Of a stretch of DNA of 64,000 nt, positions 10,011 to 20,785 are shown piece after piece. The notes under the pieces were generated by a model. The model had not been told where the DNA came from and did no database searches. It was given only the letters and a program-made list of their open reading frames with translations. The translations under genes were made by a program, and so were the position numbers. How positions within the stretch are numbered: position 1 is the first letter of the stretch; each line of letters opens with the position of its first letter. Source of the stretch: Phialocephala subalpina (taxonomy: Eukaryota; Ascomycota; Leotiomycetes; Helotiales; Mollisiaceae); NCBI GenBank assembly GCA_900073065.1, contig FJOG01000038.1:345686-409685 (forward strand). The letters run 5' to 3'.

Positions 10011-12332
10011 ATGGATGCAATGTCTTCAAAGCGGAGAAGGCTGCGGAAAGGCACCCACAGCTGCTGGGAATGCAAGCGGCGGAAGATGAAGTGCATATTC
10101 GACCCGGTCACTAATGCTACTACCTGCAACGGCTGTCGGCGGCGGGGCTCCCAATGTGTCAGTCAAGAGTTCCCGGAGGAGGTCTCACTCTCCAAGGACA
10201 AGGCCCACAAGGTGGGTGATGGCGTTGTGAGGATTGAGTCTCTGTACGCTGGCAGTGGTGACACTACGTATGACGGAACAACACCCACGACGCCCGGTAT
10301 TGTTGAAAATGGTAGAGAGATGGGCCATACCATTGCCACTCCCGTATCAATGATCTCGGAGCCTTCACAATCTCTAGCCTTCTATATATCTTCCGAGGTT
10401 AGTATTCGAGACTCCGATATCGTGAAGATTATTACTGACTGCCTTCGTCAGCATCCAGTCGTCGAGAATGACACTCTTCAATCCTCTGCCTGCAAGACAG
10501 CCCCACAAGGCAAATATGAGAGGCTGTCTCGATTCTTGCATGACTCTCTACCGTCGCGAGAAGATACCGAAAGGATATGCAAAGCCAGTCGTCACCCTTC
10601 CGTCCTCGCGCATGAAATCATGACCATGCCATACACAACCCTCGACCAAAACGGCCTCAAAACGGCCGAAAGCTTACTGGAGATCCCTGAACCGACTCTA
10701 CATCCCGTTCTAATATCGAGACATATGCTGTTGCTCGCCACCTTCCTACAGCATCTCCACCCTGATCTCCACATAGAGATAAAAGGCCTGTCGGAATCGC
10801 CACGAGGAATAATGAAACGGCTAGCAGATCTTGCTATCAGTCTCGTCACGACGAATGACGAACTTCTTGGCAGTATCGAAGGCCTGGAGTGCGTCATGAT
10901 CGAGAGCGTGTATCAAGCGAATATTGGGAATCTTCGACGAAGCTGGGTATCGGGTCGGAGAGCTATGAGTATTGCACAGCTCATGGGCCTTAACCGATCT
11001 AATAATCAGGCACAGTACAAGGTGCTTGACCCCAAGACGAGATATGACCCTCCGCTTATGTGGTTCCGAGTCGTTTTTCTCGACCGCTACCTCTGTCTTA
11101 TGCTGGGCCTCTCCCAGGGCTGCCTCGACCGTAGTATGGCTTCCGACGCGATGCTCGCAAACGATACTCCCATGGGGCGTCTAGAGCGAATACACTGCGT
11201 TATCGCCTCTCGGATCCTGGAGCGTAACGAATCCGGCCCGAACTCCCATGACCTCGCCCTGACGCGAATCCTCGACGTTGAGCTGCAAAGAGCAGCCAGA
11301 AGTCTCCCCAGCAAGTGGTGGTTAGCACCAAACCTAGACATGGCATCGACCGACTCGCAAACTCTGTTCTGGAACACGCGGCGGCTCTTCGCTCAGGTAC
11401 TCCACTATAATCTCCTCAACCAGCTCCATCTGCCTTACATGCTTCGCTCCTCGTCGGCCGAGCGCAAATACGAGTACTCCCGAATCACTTGCGTGAACGC
11501 GTCGCGGGAGGTACTCTCGCGCTTCATCACACTACGCAGCTTTAACGGGATCGCGTACAGCTGTCGCACCGTCGACTTCCTCGCCCTCATGGCCGCCATG
11601 ACTTTGCTAATAGCCCACCTAGACAGCCACCTCTCAGAAGCAGATAATCTCCTAGCTCACCAGTATCATAGCGATCGCGCCATGATTGAGCAGGTGCAGG
11701 AGAACATGAAAGAGGTTAATCGTATGAGTTCAGATGCACTCAGTGCGCAGAGCGCTGACTTGCTACGCCGGCTATTGACTATTGAGGTTGAGACGCCGGA
11801 TGGCTATCCGCGTTGTACCAGGAGGGTCAGCGTGCAGGAAGCAGGGACCGAGACGGGACTACCGGACCAGGACGACGATGCCGTCGTGAGCGTACATATT
11901 CCTTACTTTGGCATTATCAAGATTGCCCGCGAGGGCATAAGGAAGGAGGTTCCCGAACCACAACCTACTACTGCAACTATTGATCACCCAGTTCAGTCGC
12001 AGGCAGTGGACAAGTTCAGTGCAACCAGCACAGAACCCCTTCATGCAGAAACACTGATGCGCCCCTACGGGCTTGCTGGTTACGACCATGTCGAGGCACC
12101 TTCGATGATGGCAGCTACTGGCATGACCGACATGACCACCCATTTCGCTACGCAACTCCAAAACAGCTCATCCGATCCTCTATTTCACCAAGTCGAGTAC
12201 CCTGAGCTAGCCGCCGGGGGAGAAGACTGGGCGTTCCAAGGCGTCGACATGGCTTTCTTTGAGAGCCTGATGAGAAGCGCGGAGAGTGACGGAAATGAGA
12301 GTGTAGAGATAAGCACGAACAACAGGCAGTGA
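10011..12332 (+). CDS. Zn(II)2Cys6 fungal transcription factor
   Basis: Uninterrupted frame of 773 aa. Residues 18-49 form a complete binuclear zinc cluster: C18-x2-C21-x6-C28-x10-C39-x2-C42-x6-C49 (CWECKRRKMKC ... CNGCRRRGSQC), preceded by the basic stretch SSKRRRLRK. Residues about 225-420 match the middle homology region of fungal regulators: HMLLLATFLQHL, SVYQANIGNLRRSW, GRRAMSIAQLMGLNR, LMWFRVVFLDRYLCLMLGL. The C-terminus is acidic and polar, a plausible activation segment. Start chosen at the first of two in-frame ATGs (10011, 10020). It would act in the nucleus on CGG-type sites. The head-to-head arrangement with an efflux pump suggests it regulated export of a toxic compound or metabolite; the pump is now dead while this gene shows no break. 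Targets are unknown. Confidence 0.93.
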   Translation: MDAMSSKRRRLRKGTHSCWECKRRKMKCIFDPVTNATTCNGCRRRGSQCVSQEFPEEVSLSKDKAHKVGDGVVRIESLYAGSGDTTYDGTTPTTPGIVENGREMGHTIATPVSMISEPSQSLAFYISSEVSIRDSDIVKIITDCLRQHPVVENDTLQSSACKTAPQGKYERLSRFLHDSLPSREDTERICKASRHPSVLAHEIMTMPYTTLDQNGLKTAESLLEIPEPTLHPVLISRHMLLLATFLQHLHPDLHIEIKGLSESPRGIMKRLADLAISLVTTNDELLGSIEGLECVMIESVYQANIGNLRRSWVSGRRAMSIAQLMGLNRSNNQAQYKVLDPKTRYDPPLMWFRVVFLDRYLCLMLGLSQGCLDRSMASDAMLANDTPMGRLERIHCVIASRILERNESGPNSHDLALTRILDVELQRAARSLPSKWWLAPNLDMASTDSQTLFWNTRRLFAQVLHYNLLNQLHLPYMLRSSSAERKYEYSRITCVNASREVLSRFITLRSFNGIAYSCRTVDFLALMAAMTLLIAHLDSHLSEADNLLAHQYHSDRAMIEQVQENMKEVNRMSSDALSAQSADLLRRLLTIEVETPDGYPRCTRRVSVQEAGTETGLPDQDDDAVVSVHIPYFGIIKIAREGIRKEVPEPQPTTATIDHPVQSQAVDKFSATSTEPLHAETLMRPYGLAGYDHVEAPSMMAATGMTDMTTHFATQLQNSSSDPLFHQVEYPELAAGGEDWAFQGVDMAFFESLMRSAESDGNESVEISTNNRQ

Positions 12333-12522
12333 AGGTTACTTGAATACAGCAATCAATCTTTCTGTCAACTGCCGGAGTCGTCTGCGCGAGTCATTAGCAA
12401 TAGGACATTGTGATCTCGAGAAGAATGTACTCATGATTCGTAGGAGAAGCTCACCTACCCAAAACCAATAATGCACACACTATTTCTCCAAGTACCACCA
12501 AATATTCAAGCAAGATAGGACA
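12333..12522. other. short convergent intergenic spacer
   Basis: Between the stop of the plus-strand regulator and the end of the minus-strand HET pseudogene, so it should hold both 3' ends. Nothing else is visible. Confidence 0.4.
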
Positions 12523-14375
12523 TCAAACCGAAACAAACCTTTCATGCTTCAGTAACCCAGCATCTCTCAGCTCAATGGCTTCGCCGTACATGAACCCATC
12601 AACATAACTTGTCCCAACCAATTCCCACCTCCCCTTCCCACCCTCCACACCCCTCAACACAAGCGGAACCTTCGCCCCAAACAACACAACAACCACATCC
12701 CCCACCCTCGCCGTATACGGCACCATCCCCACGCACCCTCCCTCCCCAACAAAGAACTCATAATTCCACTTCTCCGGAACAATCGAAACCAAAATCTTCT
12801 CCAACGCCTCAAGAAATCTCTCATCCTGAAAAACTTCCTGGAAACTGCCTTCTAGTAATGCGGCTTTAGATTCGCGAAGAAGAAAGAGAAGATCTCCTAG
12901 TTCTCTAATCATCTCTTTATTCGCCAGTATCTTGTTGTCGAGGATGGCCTAGCAAGAGAGCTCGAACACAAGCATCGACGCCTCGTTCTTACTTTTTATT
13001 TACTCGGGTAGATGATGCGTAAGTCCCAGCAGACCGAAATTTCGCGTACTTCTCGTGGCCTGTGCGTGACTCTCGCATAATCGCCCCGCGTGCGTTTGTA
13101 TCGAAGATCCATTCGGGAAGTTCCCAGATGAGAGCTGTGAGGCGGGTAATTGATATTTTGAGTCTTTGAATCCTGGAGTCTGGCTCGTCTGGTGAGAATC
13201 CGAATTTCTCCATCAGTGTATCTTGCGTGGTATCAAGCTCAAATTTCTGCGTGATGGTGTCTAGCATGATACCATTGAGGACCAAGGACGAGGGGTTTTT
13301 GACGTCGGCTTTGATTGTGAAGCAGAATGTAGAGCCAGATGCTTTGTACGCATGGTCTGAAACAGCAATTGATGGTAGGTATCTACCTTCGTTATGGCTG
13401 CTGAAATCCACGACCCAGGAAGGGAGTTTTGATGCTGACTTTGGCTCAGGAATTTTGACGTGCAGACACAAGCACTCTAGGTCCTGCGTCTGTGAAATGA
13501 TGGTCGTACTATCATTGTAAAGACCTCTTCTCTAGATTTAGTGTAGTCTGCCATGATCGCTCGACTAGCCTCGTAGGCAAGACCTAGCAGAGCGAATATC
13601 ATGTCGCGGGGATCGGTAGCAAAACAGTCATTGAAATCATCCCATAGTTTCAAAATTGGCTGGAAGGAATCCCGATTCTGGAATGATTCTCGAGCTCTCA
13701 GTAGAGAGAGCCCAGCAGATAAAGACGTTCGAGGCCTTGGGGCCATTCGCTCCGTGGATCTGAAACTAAGAGTAGGCATACCGCTTTGTCAAAATTCTCC
13801 AAGATAGTCCAAGGTATGGAACGAGAACCGAAGTGGAGATAAACGTGTCGAGCAGCGGCAATCTCTTGAATGATCCAGATTCTCTGCCATACTGGCGGAT
13901 CACCAAGAGCTCTCTTGATTATGTCAAAGGAGACTTCGAAAGTTTCAGGGATATCCTTCCAGTGACGCCTGTCATCGTTTGAAGCAGTGCTTAAAGGCTT
14001 GTTATTTTCGTCGTATACATGGTGCCATACGTTTGCGATATATATGATGATTTCAAACGCAGGCTTAGCGTAGTTGTCTGGATCTTCTCCTAGCCAAAGC
14101 AAATCATACTTTGCCATGGAATATATACTTCTCATAAAAGCGACTTGGTGTTCTCGTTCCGGAATGCTAGCTTGGTCAATGTAGATTAGGTCGACTTTGA
14201 AGAGCAGAATCAGTAATTCGCACCCCGGAAGCTCCGTTACTTTTATATAATCATTCAATTTCAAGATAAAAGGAAGACTACCCTTTCGGAAAACTTTTTT
14301 GTCATTCGTCCACACCACCCTATCCTCCGTCCTATTACAGTAAACCCCTCTCTTCTCCCGGTTGATTTGTCCCAA
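12523..14375 (-). pseudogene. frameshifted HET-domain gene
   Basis: Four pieces of one HET protein in order. 14375-13698 has LIYIDQASIPEREHQVAFM, YDLLWLGEDPDN and WQRIWIIQEIAAARHVYLHF. A one-base shift near 13705, in a CTCTCT run, leads to LLRARESFQNRDSF and FATDPRDMIFALLGLA. A second shift near 13510 leads to QTQDLECLCLH and LPSWVVDFSSH. A 55-nt intron (12949-13003, GTAAAT to TAG) then joins in phase to AILDNKILANKE, ending with GMVPYTARVGDVVVVLFGA and ELVGTSYVDGFMYGEAIEL, the usual HET-protein tail. There is no ATG at the 5' end: the frame begins right after the stop of the next gene upstream, and the YxALSYxWG segment is missing. So it is 5'-truncated and carries two frameshifts. Intact, it would have been a recognition or death regulator. 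Confidence 0.8.
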
Positions 14376-14379
14376 ATTT

Positions 14380-16611
14380 TCACAGAATTAGAACGTGAAC
14401 TCCCGCATCCCTGCAAAGATTGAGACAACACCTAATACAAGAATTTCTGCGCAAAACAGTTGGCTCCCTGGTGAACGCGAGTGCAAAAAGTCGAAGTTCG
14501 TTAGCTCTATCTGCCGCAATAATGTCGACGTGAGAGGTAGAATTAGAGGCCTCCTGATATTCATGCCAAGGAGAAGTATACGATGCAAACCGATCCACAG
14601 AGGTGAGCTGAGCATCGTGATCGTGAGGACAGTTTTCAAGTATAAGAGTATTTCGTAAGTGATAGAGTATGTCTGTGGGATCTGCCTCAGATTTGAAGTA
14701 TATTTCACCACTAGAGCGCACTGCAAGTCTGGCATGTATTTTTTTGTTGTCTTGAATAGCCATTTCCCACGACAACTCGAAGTTTCGGAAGAGGTTCAGC
14801 GGTCGGGAAACTTCTGGACAAGGGGGCAAATTAAGGCCAGCGTATTGAGTCCGCTTAGTGTCTATCCAAGAATATGGTGTCGATACGGCATCGAATGTTT
14901 CGCCTTGGTATCTTAGAGTGCCTGGTAACCAGCAGAGTCGAAGGTATCCTTGTTTCTCTAGGTGAAATGTATCGAATATGGTTGGGTAGATTACCTGACC
15001 TTTACAATAGGTCATGATCCAGCCCTCATCCTCCTCGTCAAACTTGTGTCCAACCATGCTTCTAGCCCACTTGAGGAGGTCCATATCATCATACTTTTGA
15101 GGATTTCCAGTCGTGATAGCCTCACTGATGCTGCTATCCATCGGAATCCCGTCTCTCTCGTTCAGGTTGAGACTGATTAACAGCGATGCTGGAGAGTCGA
15201 ACAAAGATAGGGCAAAAATATCCATGATGACAAAGGATATTGATCGGAAAAATGCGTATTTCTTACACCAGTATCCTTGTGAAACTGGTTCAGCATGTCT
15301 TCCCGTTTGCGCCTGGCATTCGTCACATAGACATTTTTCCATCAACGATTCTAGGTGACGAGAAATCAGTGGAAGATCAGCGAGGATCATGCCTCTATCG
15401 AGGGAGGCGAATCGTATTGGTCCATCTATGGCTAGAATCATAGAGCATATTTTCTCAATTACACGGATATCTGGAACGGGACTAAGGCGACAATCATCCA
15501 CAGAGTTGATCGAGCCAAATCGTCCATTATAATTCGCGTTTCGACCAAGGCGTGTGAATCGCCCACACTTCATTTGCGACAAGACTTGGGGAATCGCGTA
15601 TTCAAGGGCTTCGCGGAGAAGTCGAAGCATTCCATCCTCAAAGCCGAATTCCTGAAGCAGAAGTCTACCGTAAGTTTCAATTTTGACCATTCCGTTTGTG
15701 GAGTGCTGAGAAGCTGGTCCAAGCAGTTGTGTTAGGTTCTCAAGTTGATAGTGAATAGTGGCTTCGAGTGGTTTTCTTATGTCCTTTGGTGCGGTTGAAA
15801 CGATAACTTTGACTCGAGACCGAGGCTCTTCAAGCACCGCTCCTTTACCCTCCACATATACAGACGGAGGGATATCGAGGCTCCATTGTGCGAAAGCCAA
15901 CACCCAAGGAGCGGCTTCGCCAACCCTAATTGTGGCCCCAGTTACTGTAGAGCAACCCATTCGAGCTACTTGACGGAAAACGTCGACTAGGCCGGCTATT
16001 GCCTCTGGAGAGGGAACTGCCTTTAGGATGAGACTCTGCGCATTGACTGCAGAACTCTCATCCAAGTTTTGCTGCGATCCTTCTGAGAATATGGACCGTA
16101 AAACTGCCCGCAGTATGATCTGCCAAGCGACTACAGAGTCAGCAAAGCCACACCGGTAGGATCTGGCCTCGATACTCCCTAGCAAATCCTTTAAGTGCCG
16201 TACTGACGGTAGGAGCGACAAGTCAGCCGTCGAAGCTTTCAGCATGATGTCTAGAGCCTGGGCGCTCTCGAAGAGCCCAACTGTGGTGGTTAGAGCAGCT
16301 GCCAATCCAAGAAAGCGGATTCCTGCCGCACTTTGGCCGAGCTGAGTTGCGCAGTCATTTGAGGAAAAGCCGACAAATGCCTTCAGAAAGCTTATAGGAG
16401 CTGGTTCTGGCGTTGGAACTAGGACATGCTCGACCTTAGAGGCTGTCTTGCTGCTCACAGCAACTGTGCTCCCAAATCGCTCACAAGCTAGTATAGCAAG
16501 GACTTGGACGCTATCACTTGTCGCCGCAGCTAAAACTTCTCTTGCGATAGAAAGAACGGTTTGCGACGTTGAGCTGAGGCTCCATTGGGCTTGAATCGAG
16601 GAGGTTGACAT
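14380..16611 (-). CDS. conserved fungal protein of unknown function
   Basis: Intact 743-aa frame from a clear ATG at 16611. I do not recognise a characterised domain. The N-terminal half is Ala/Leu-rich and helical, with possible amphipathic repeats. The middle has LCDECQAQ. The tail, CIRCCLNLCRDAGVHVLIL, is cysteine-rich and hydrophobic. There are no obvious membrane spans or signal peptide. Its stop lies within a few bases of the beginning of the truncated HET frame downstream on the same strand, so the HET remnant was probably joined here by a deletion or rearrangement. Length and codon pattern (no stop in 2.2 kb, polar/hydrophobic alternation) support a real protein. Function not proposed. 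Confidence 0.72.
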   Translation of the reverse strand: MSTSSIQAQWSLSSTSQTVLSIAREVLAAATSDSVQVLAILACERFGSTVAVSSKTASKVEHVLVPTPEPAPISFLKAFVGFSSNDCATQLGQSAAGIRFLGLAAALTTTVGLFESAQALDIMLKASTADLSLLPSVRHLKDLLGSIEARSYRCGFADSVVAWQIILRAVLRSIFSEGSQQNLDESSAVNAQSLILKAVPSPEAIAGLVDVFRQVARMGCSTVTGATIRVGEAAPWVLAFAQWSLDIPPSVYVEGKGAVLEEPRSRVKVIVSTAPKDIRKPLEATIHYQLENLTQLLGPASQHSTNGMVKIETYGRLLLQEFGFEDGMLRLLREALEYAIPQVLSQMKCGRFTRLGRNANYNGRFGSINSVDDCRLSPVPDIRVIEKICSMILAIDGPIRFASLDRGMILADLPLISRHLESLMEKCLCDECQAQTGRHAEPVSQGYWCKKYAFFRSISFVIMDIFALSLFDSPASLLISLNLNERDGIPMDSSISEAITTGNPQKYDDMDLLKWARSMVGHKFDEEDEGWIMTYCKGQVIYPTIFDTFHLEKQGYLRLCWLPGTLRYQGETFDAVSTPYSWIDTKRTQYAGLNLPPCPEVSRPLNLFRNFELSWEMAIQDNKKIHARLAVRSSGEIYFKSEADPTDILYHLRNTLILENCPHDHDAQLTSVDRFASYTSPWHEYQEASNSTSHVDIIAADRANELRLFALAFTREPTVLRRNSCIRCCLNLCRDAGVHVLIL

Positions 16612-16989
16612 CTTTTCTTGGTTTCAATTTAATAAAAAATAGCTACAGAAGTGATAGGTTGGGAGGCCCTACAATATAGGGTTGGTAGTGTTCGAGATTG
16701 ACGAGGTATTACAGCTAACTTACAAATAGTTGATGGGTTAAAGAACAAGTCGGACGTGGTTTAGGCAGCAGCTAAAGCAAAATCTATTTATAGAAAATGA
16801 CGAAACTAGAACCGACCTATAACGGGGCCAGAAAAGGACCCCCGTTAAATACTCTGGCGCATAACGAAACCCCTCAAAAAACAGAGGTCAAAGCCTCAAG
16901 TTTCCGCAGTATGTCGTCCAGTGTCGATCAAGATATAAGTAGATAGCATTAACCCACATAGTGCGAGCTTGATCCTCGAGTTTCAAATG

Positions 16990-17238
16990 TCACAGCGCTG
17001 AGACAAGGTTGATTGTTGCTTGGAATGGACGGTCCTTGAGATATATCGTTTCCGTTACTCCAGCATCTCCCCAGGTATAAGAAAGTGCCTCATACGCCGG
17101 TTTGGTGTCGAGAGAAATGTTGGCGTTGTCGCAATGAATATCGGCGTCGAATTTTGTGGAAGGCTGCAGTTTGATGAGTCGGATTGACGACTTTGATTGA
17201 TCGAGAGGTTCGTTAAGTAGAAGATGGCTGCTGCTTCT
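16990..17238 (-). pseudogene. HET-domain N-terminal fragment
   Basis: One minus-strand frame between two stops reads SSIRLIKLQPSTKFDADIH then KPAYEALSYTWGDAGVTE and PFQATINLVSAL. This is the hallmark start of a HET domain (IRLLxL ... YEALSYxWGD). No start codon and no later HET segments are nearby; the stop at 16990 ends it. It is a scrap of a third HET gene. It might once have been the missing 5' part of the frameshifted HET gene at 12.5-14.4 kb, now separated by the 743-aa gene, but that is only a possibility. Confidence 0.75.
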
Positions 17239-19347
17239 TCAACCTCCGCTCCCTTCCCATTCCTTTAAACAACGGGAGGATGTTCGTCTTCCCCATCTTG
17301 GCTGCAAATATCTCCAACAGCCTCGATGTGTCGAAGGTGGAAGCTTCCCAGCCTCGTCGCAAGTGCAGACGTCTCGATGTTGAACAAATAGGCTCAGCCT
17401 TATGACCCAACCCAAAGCATTACTAGATTCCCTGGAGCGGAAATCAATTGGACGCGCGTAGAAATACACGACATATGTAATGTTGAAGTATCAGGTATCA
17501 TACAAAGTAAGAAGATCGGACAGGCAGCCAAATTGCGGCGAAGCATCTGGCGTGATGGTGCATTGCCGCCCACAAATTGCAATGAGCCATCCTTCACCTG
17601 CTCCCCTGATGCTTCGAATCCACGACACTGATCGCATTCGAGTTGAATATCAGCATTCATTGAACGTCGTCTGCCGTCGCTCGGTGTTATAAAAAACTTT
17701 AAGAGAAGGAAGAAAGTTCCGACGACGAGAAGAGAAGTATCACCCTAGCTCAGCGCTAAGCCCTTCTAAGCTCTCACGCATTCTCTGCACAGGCTTCACA
17801 TGACTACACACTCAAACCCAATCCAGAACTCCGTTCTGATGGAAAAGCTATTAAAGGAACATGGATTGAAAAGACAATCACATTAACCTTCCAACCAGCG
17901 AAAAACGACTTTGTTTTTAAAGGGTAAAATTAACTCACATAATCACGTGCCGCCTCATCTCTACGACGACCCCTTCTTCAGCTGCTCGAGAAACAGTCAT
18001 AGCTATGCTACGAAGATGCACACTGCTGTATTTTAATCTTCGTCTAATCGCATTAAGCTTTAACATCACTAGCTACAGTGTACATGCTTCCCTTCACCTT
18101 CCAAGACAGGTTCTTCCACAGGATCACGCCACTTCCCATAAAATTCAACCAAAGCACATCTCGAAAACTTCAAACCCATACACACGAAGACTCAAAAAGA
18201 CAACCTCCCACCAAACAAAACACAACCGAATTCCCAACTTCCCTCCACCTTCCTCTACCACCTAATCCCATTCTCAAACCCCTTCTCACCGCCCCCAGAC
18301 TCATATGTACCATCAAGTTAGATTCAGAATCTTCCCCACATCGCCATATCATCACAAGCCCAGCTCCACACCAACACCAAACCCCTTAACACACCATCCA
18401 AAAACCACTCAAATTCTATTCCCATCTCCGAACCCGGCCGCTCGCCGCAGCTGGAAAGTCCCACACGCAAACTCAAGCTCACATCACCCTCAAACTTTAC
18501 AACCACACCCTTCCACTTCTCCAAACACCAACCCACAACCACCTCTTCAACCATAATAACCACCAGAATTCCACAGAAAAAACTTGGGAAACTGATTCGA
18601 TATCCGCCGAAATCTACTTCCCAAAAAAACATCGAGGGGTACAGCAGGGAAGAGAGAACACAATAAGAGTAAGAAGAGTAAGAAGAGACAGCTGCGCCGA
18701 GGATTAAGTCTCAACGCATAAGAGAGCAGAGATCGAGGTTAATAATTCTGACGATTAATGTACATAACTCGGAATCGGGAAGGTCAACTCTCGACTTAGA
18801 TTTCAACGACGGAATGTGAGGATGTTGACTGCAGCCAACTAACGTCATGCTGCATATCCCACTCGAGCATGGACAATGGCACTCGCAACAACAACACGCA
18901 AATGAAATGATTGCATGAAGTCCACATGGACAAAACTCGAGGCTGACATCAAACAAGATCACATCTCGAAGTTGGGAAGCAAATGATGTTTTGGTGGGGC
19001 AAATAGCTCAATTGTCTGCATCCCTCCACATCGTCTTATCTACTCCGATCTGGTATCTGTCTATGACCATCTAGCAACTCCGGAAACCTCCACACCACGC
19101 ATACAGACATCCGATTTGCACTCATCTTCCAAAAATGCAACGCTTCCACCAGCTATGCTATGCACACAGATCGTAAAAATGCCTCCATCTCAAAAATCCG
19201 CCTTGACATGTACCACCGGCTCAAGACAGATAGCCCACCCATCTCTACTCCACTCATCTTCCACAAGGATCCCCATTAGCATTAAAAATAAAATCATACC
19301 AGCTTTTGTAACAAGAATGAATCTCATAAGTCGTCAAAACATCATGC
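17239..19347. other. intergenic; C-rich strand-asymmetric stretch
   Basis: No gene supported over 2.1 kb. From about 18080 to 18560 the plus strand is strikingly C/A-rich and G-poor, producing Pro/Ser/Thr/His-rich frames that look compositional rather than coding. A short AAGAGTAAGAAG repeat lies near 18665-18690. The rest is featureless. Confidence 0.4.
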
Positions 19348-20785
19348 TCACGCATTACCATTTGCACGTCTCGCGACCTCAGCACCTAGCTTACCCTTCA
19401 TGGCAGAGCGTCTGTAAAGAGCTCTGCGATCCTTGATTCCGCCTTGAGCATCGCGGGTCACAAGTCCACTGGGGCCAAATTGAGCACCTGGGCCAAAGTC
19501 GGGAGTTCCACCAAGAGTACCGAAGATGTCGCCAATGTAGTTCGTAGGCTTGACACCCTTCTCAAATGTCTTGGTCCATCCGTTCAAGATACCCTTGACG
19601 ACAGGTGTGCCAGCAAGGTAGATGTTCGCGATGGCGGGCTCGAAACCACCTTGAGACGCGTAAAAGAGGTTGTCCTCGACTGACTCGCCAGGGTAGGGAC
19701 GGTCGAAGTCAGAGGCGGTTCTCATGATGATGATTCGGGAGAAGTCGACAACCTTGCGAATGGCGGCACGAACCATGGCTTCGAGGGTGGCGTTGTCTTC
19801 TTGGGCGGTCATACAGTAGACACCTGATCCGTTGGTGAAGAGCTTGGTGGTGTTCTCGAAAGCCTCGCCGAGAAGCTTGCCGGAGTAGTAGACATCGGAG
19901 GTGGCCACATCGCAGGTGATGATTCCAGGCTTCTTGGTAGCAGTCTTGTAGATGGTAACACCCTCGTCCATGTAGTGGGCACGGTAGGCGACGGCATCAG
20001 TAGAGTCGTTGAGCTTGGCGGAGCTGGCGAACTTGACAGCGATGTCACGGAGAGTCTCACTGACTTCAAAGACTTCGGTACCGTAGATGGAGGTTGGGTA
20101 CTGGTTGGGAGCGTATGCACCTTGAGGAATGTATCCAGTGGTGTAGTTGGAGGGGATCTCTCTGGCGTCAAACTCGTACTGCAGAGCAACCTGCACGGCG
20201 TACTTGGAGAAAGCAACATCGGCCAAAGTGCCGTACTTAGGGTTGATACCAGCAATGCCGGCAATCAGGAAATATGTCTTGGTCAAGTCGAAGAGTGGTG
20301 TGGCCATGAGCGCTGAGATGGTAGTAGCAGCATTAATCTCAGACTCGCCGGTAGTGAGTTGACAGACTGAGCCATCTGCCAGGCAGTGTGCTTGTGGAAA
20401 GAGAGGAGAGAATCCTGGGACTGTGACATTGACGGCCAGAAGGTCACCAATGGAGCCAGTGGTGTTGGCATTGGCGTACCAGATGTCGGCCTCTGGGGAG
20501 AACTGATGACTGTTAGTGATGATTCAGGAAGACTGGATGGATAAAGGGTTGAGCTGAATCATCGGAACTGGATGACTGGAAGGCACGAATGACTCGAAAA
20601 GCAGAAATCAAAAGAGCACATACCATAGAAATGATGAAGACCTTGGGGCTCAGACGCGTGCAATCCTTGTAGACAACAGTGAGATCCCTCGAGATGACGG
20701 TATTCTCATCCTTTCTCTCCAGAACCGGCGTAGCAACCACAGCACCAGCTCCAACCAGGAGACTGGCAGCCTTCGAGAAACGCAT
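19348..20785 (-). CDS. purine nucleoside permease (NUP family)
   Basis: Two exons, 20785-20624 and 20502-19348, joined across a 121-nt intron (GTATGT to CAG) in phase, giving 438 aa. The N-terminus MRFSKAASLLVGAGAVVATP looks like a signal peptide. The mature part starts near SPKVFIISM/FSPEADIWY and contains FDLTKTYFLIAGIAGINPKYG, VQVALQYEFDAREIP, the NYTTGYIPQGAYAPNQYPTS segment and IIIMRTASDFDRPYPGES, all typical of fungal and bacterial NUP (purine nucleoside permease) proteins, whose core resembles nucleoside phosphorylases. Likely role: uptake or handling of purine nucleosides at the cell surface. Length is normal and no key segment is missing. Nucleoside specificity cannot be read from the sequence. 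Confidence 0.92.

Noticed and set aside
11859..12161. 100-aa antisense frame in the regulator gene
   Set aside because: Shadow of the Zn2Cys6 gene; composition explained by the sense codons.
18324..18632. 102-aa Gly/Val/Trp-rich minus-strand frame
   Set aside because: Arises from the C/A-rich asymmetric stretch; the other frames there are equally open.
19809..20264. 151-aa Ser/Pro/Thr-rich frame
   Set aside because: Same-strand shadow of the purine nucleoside permease.
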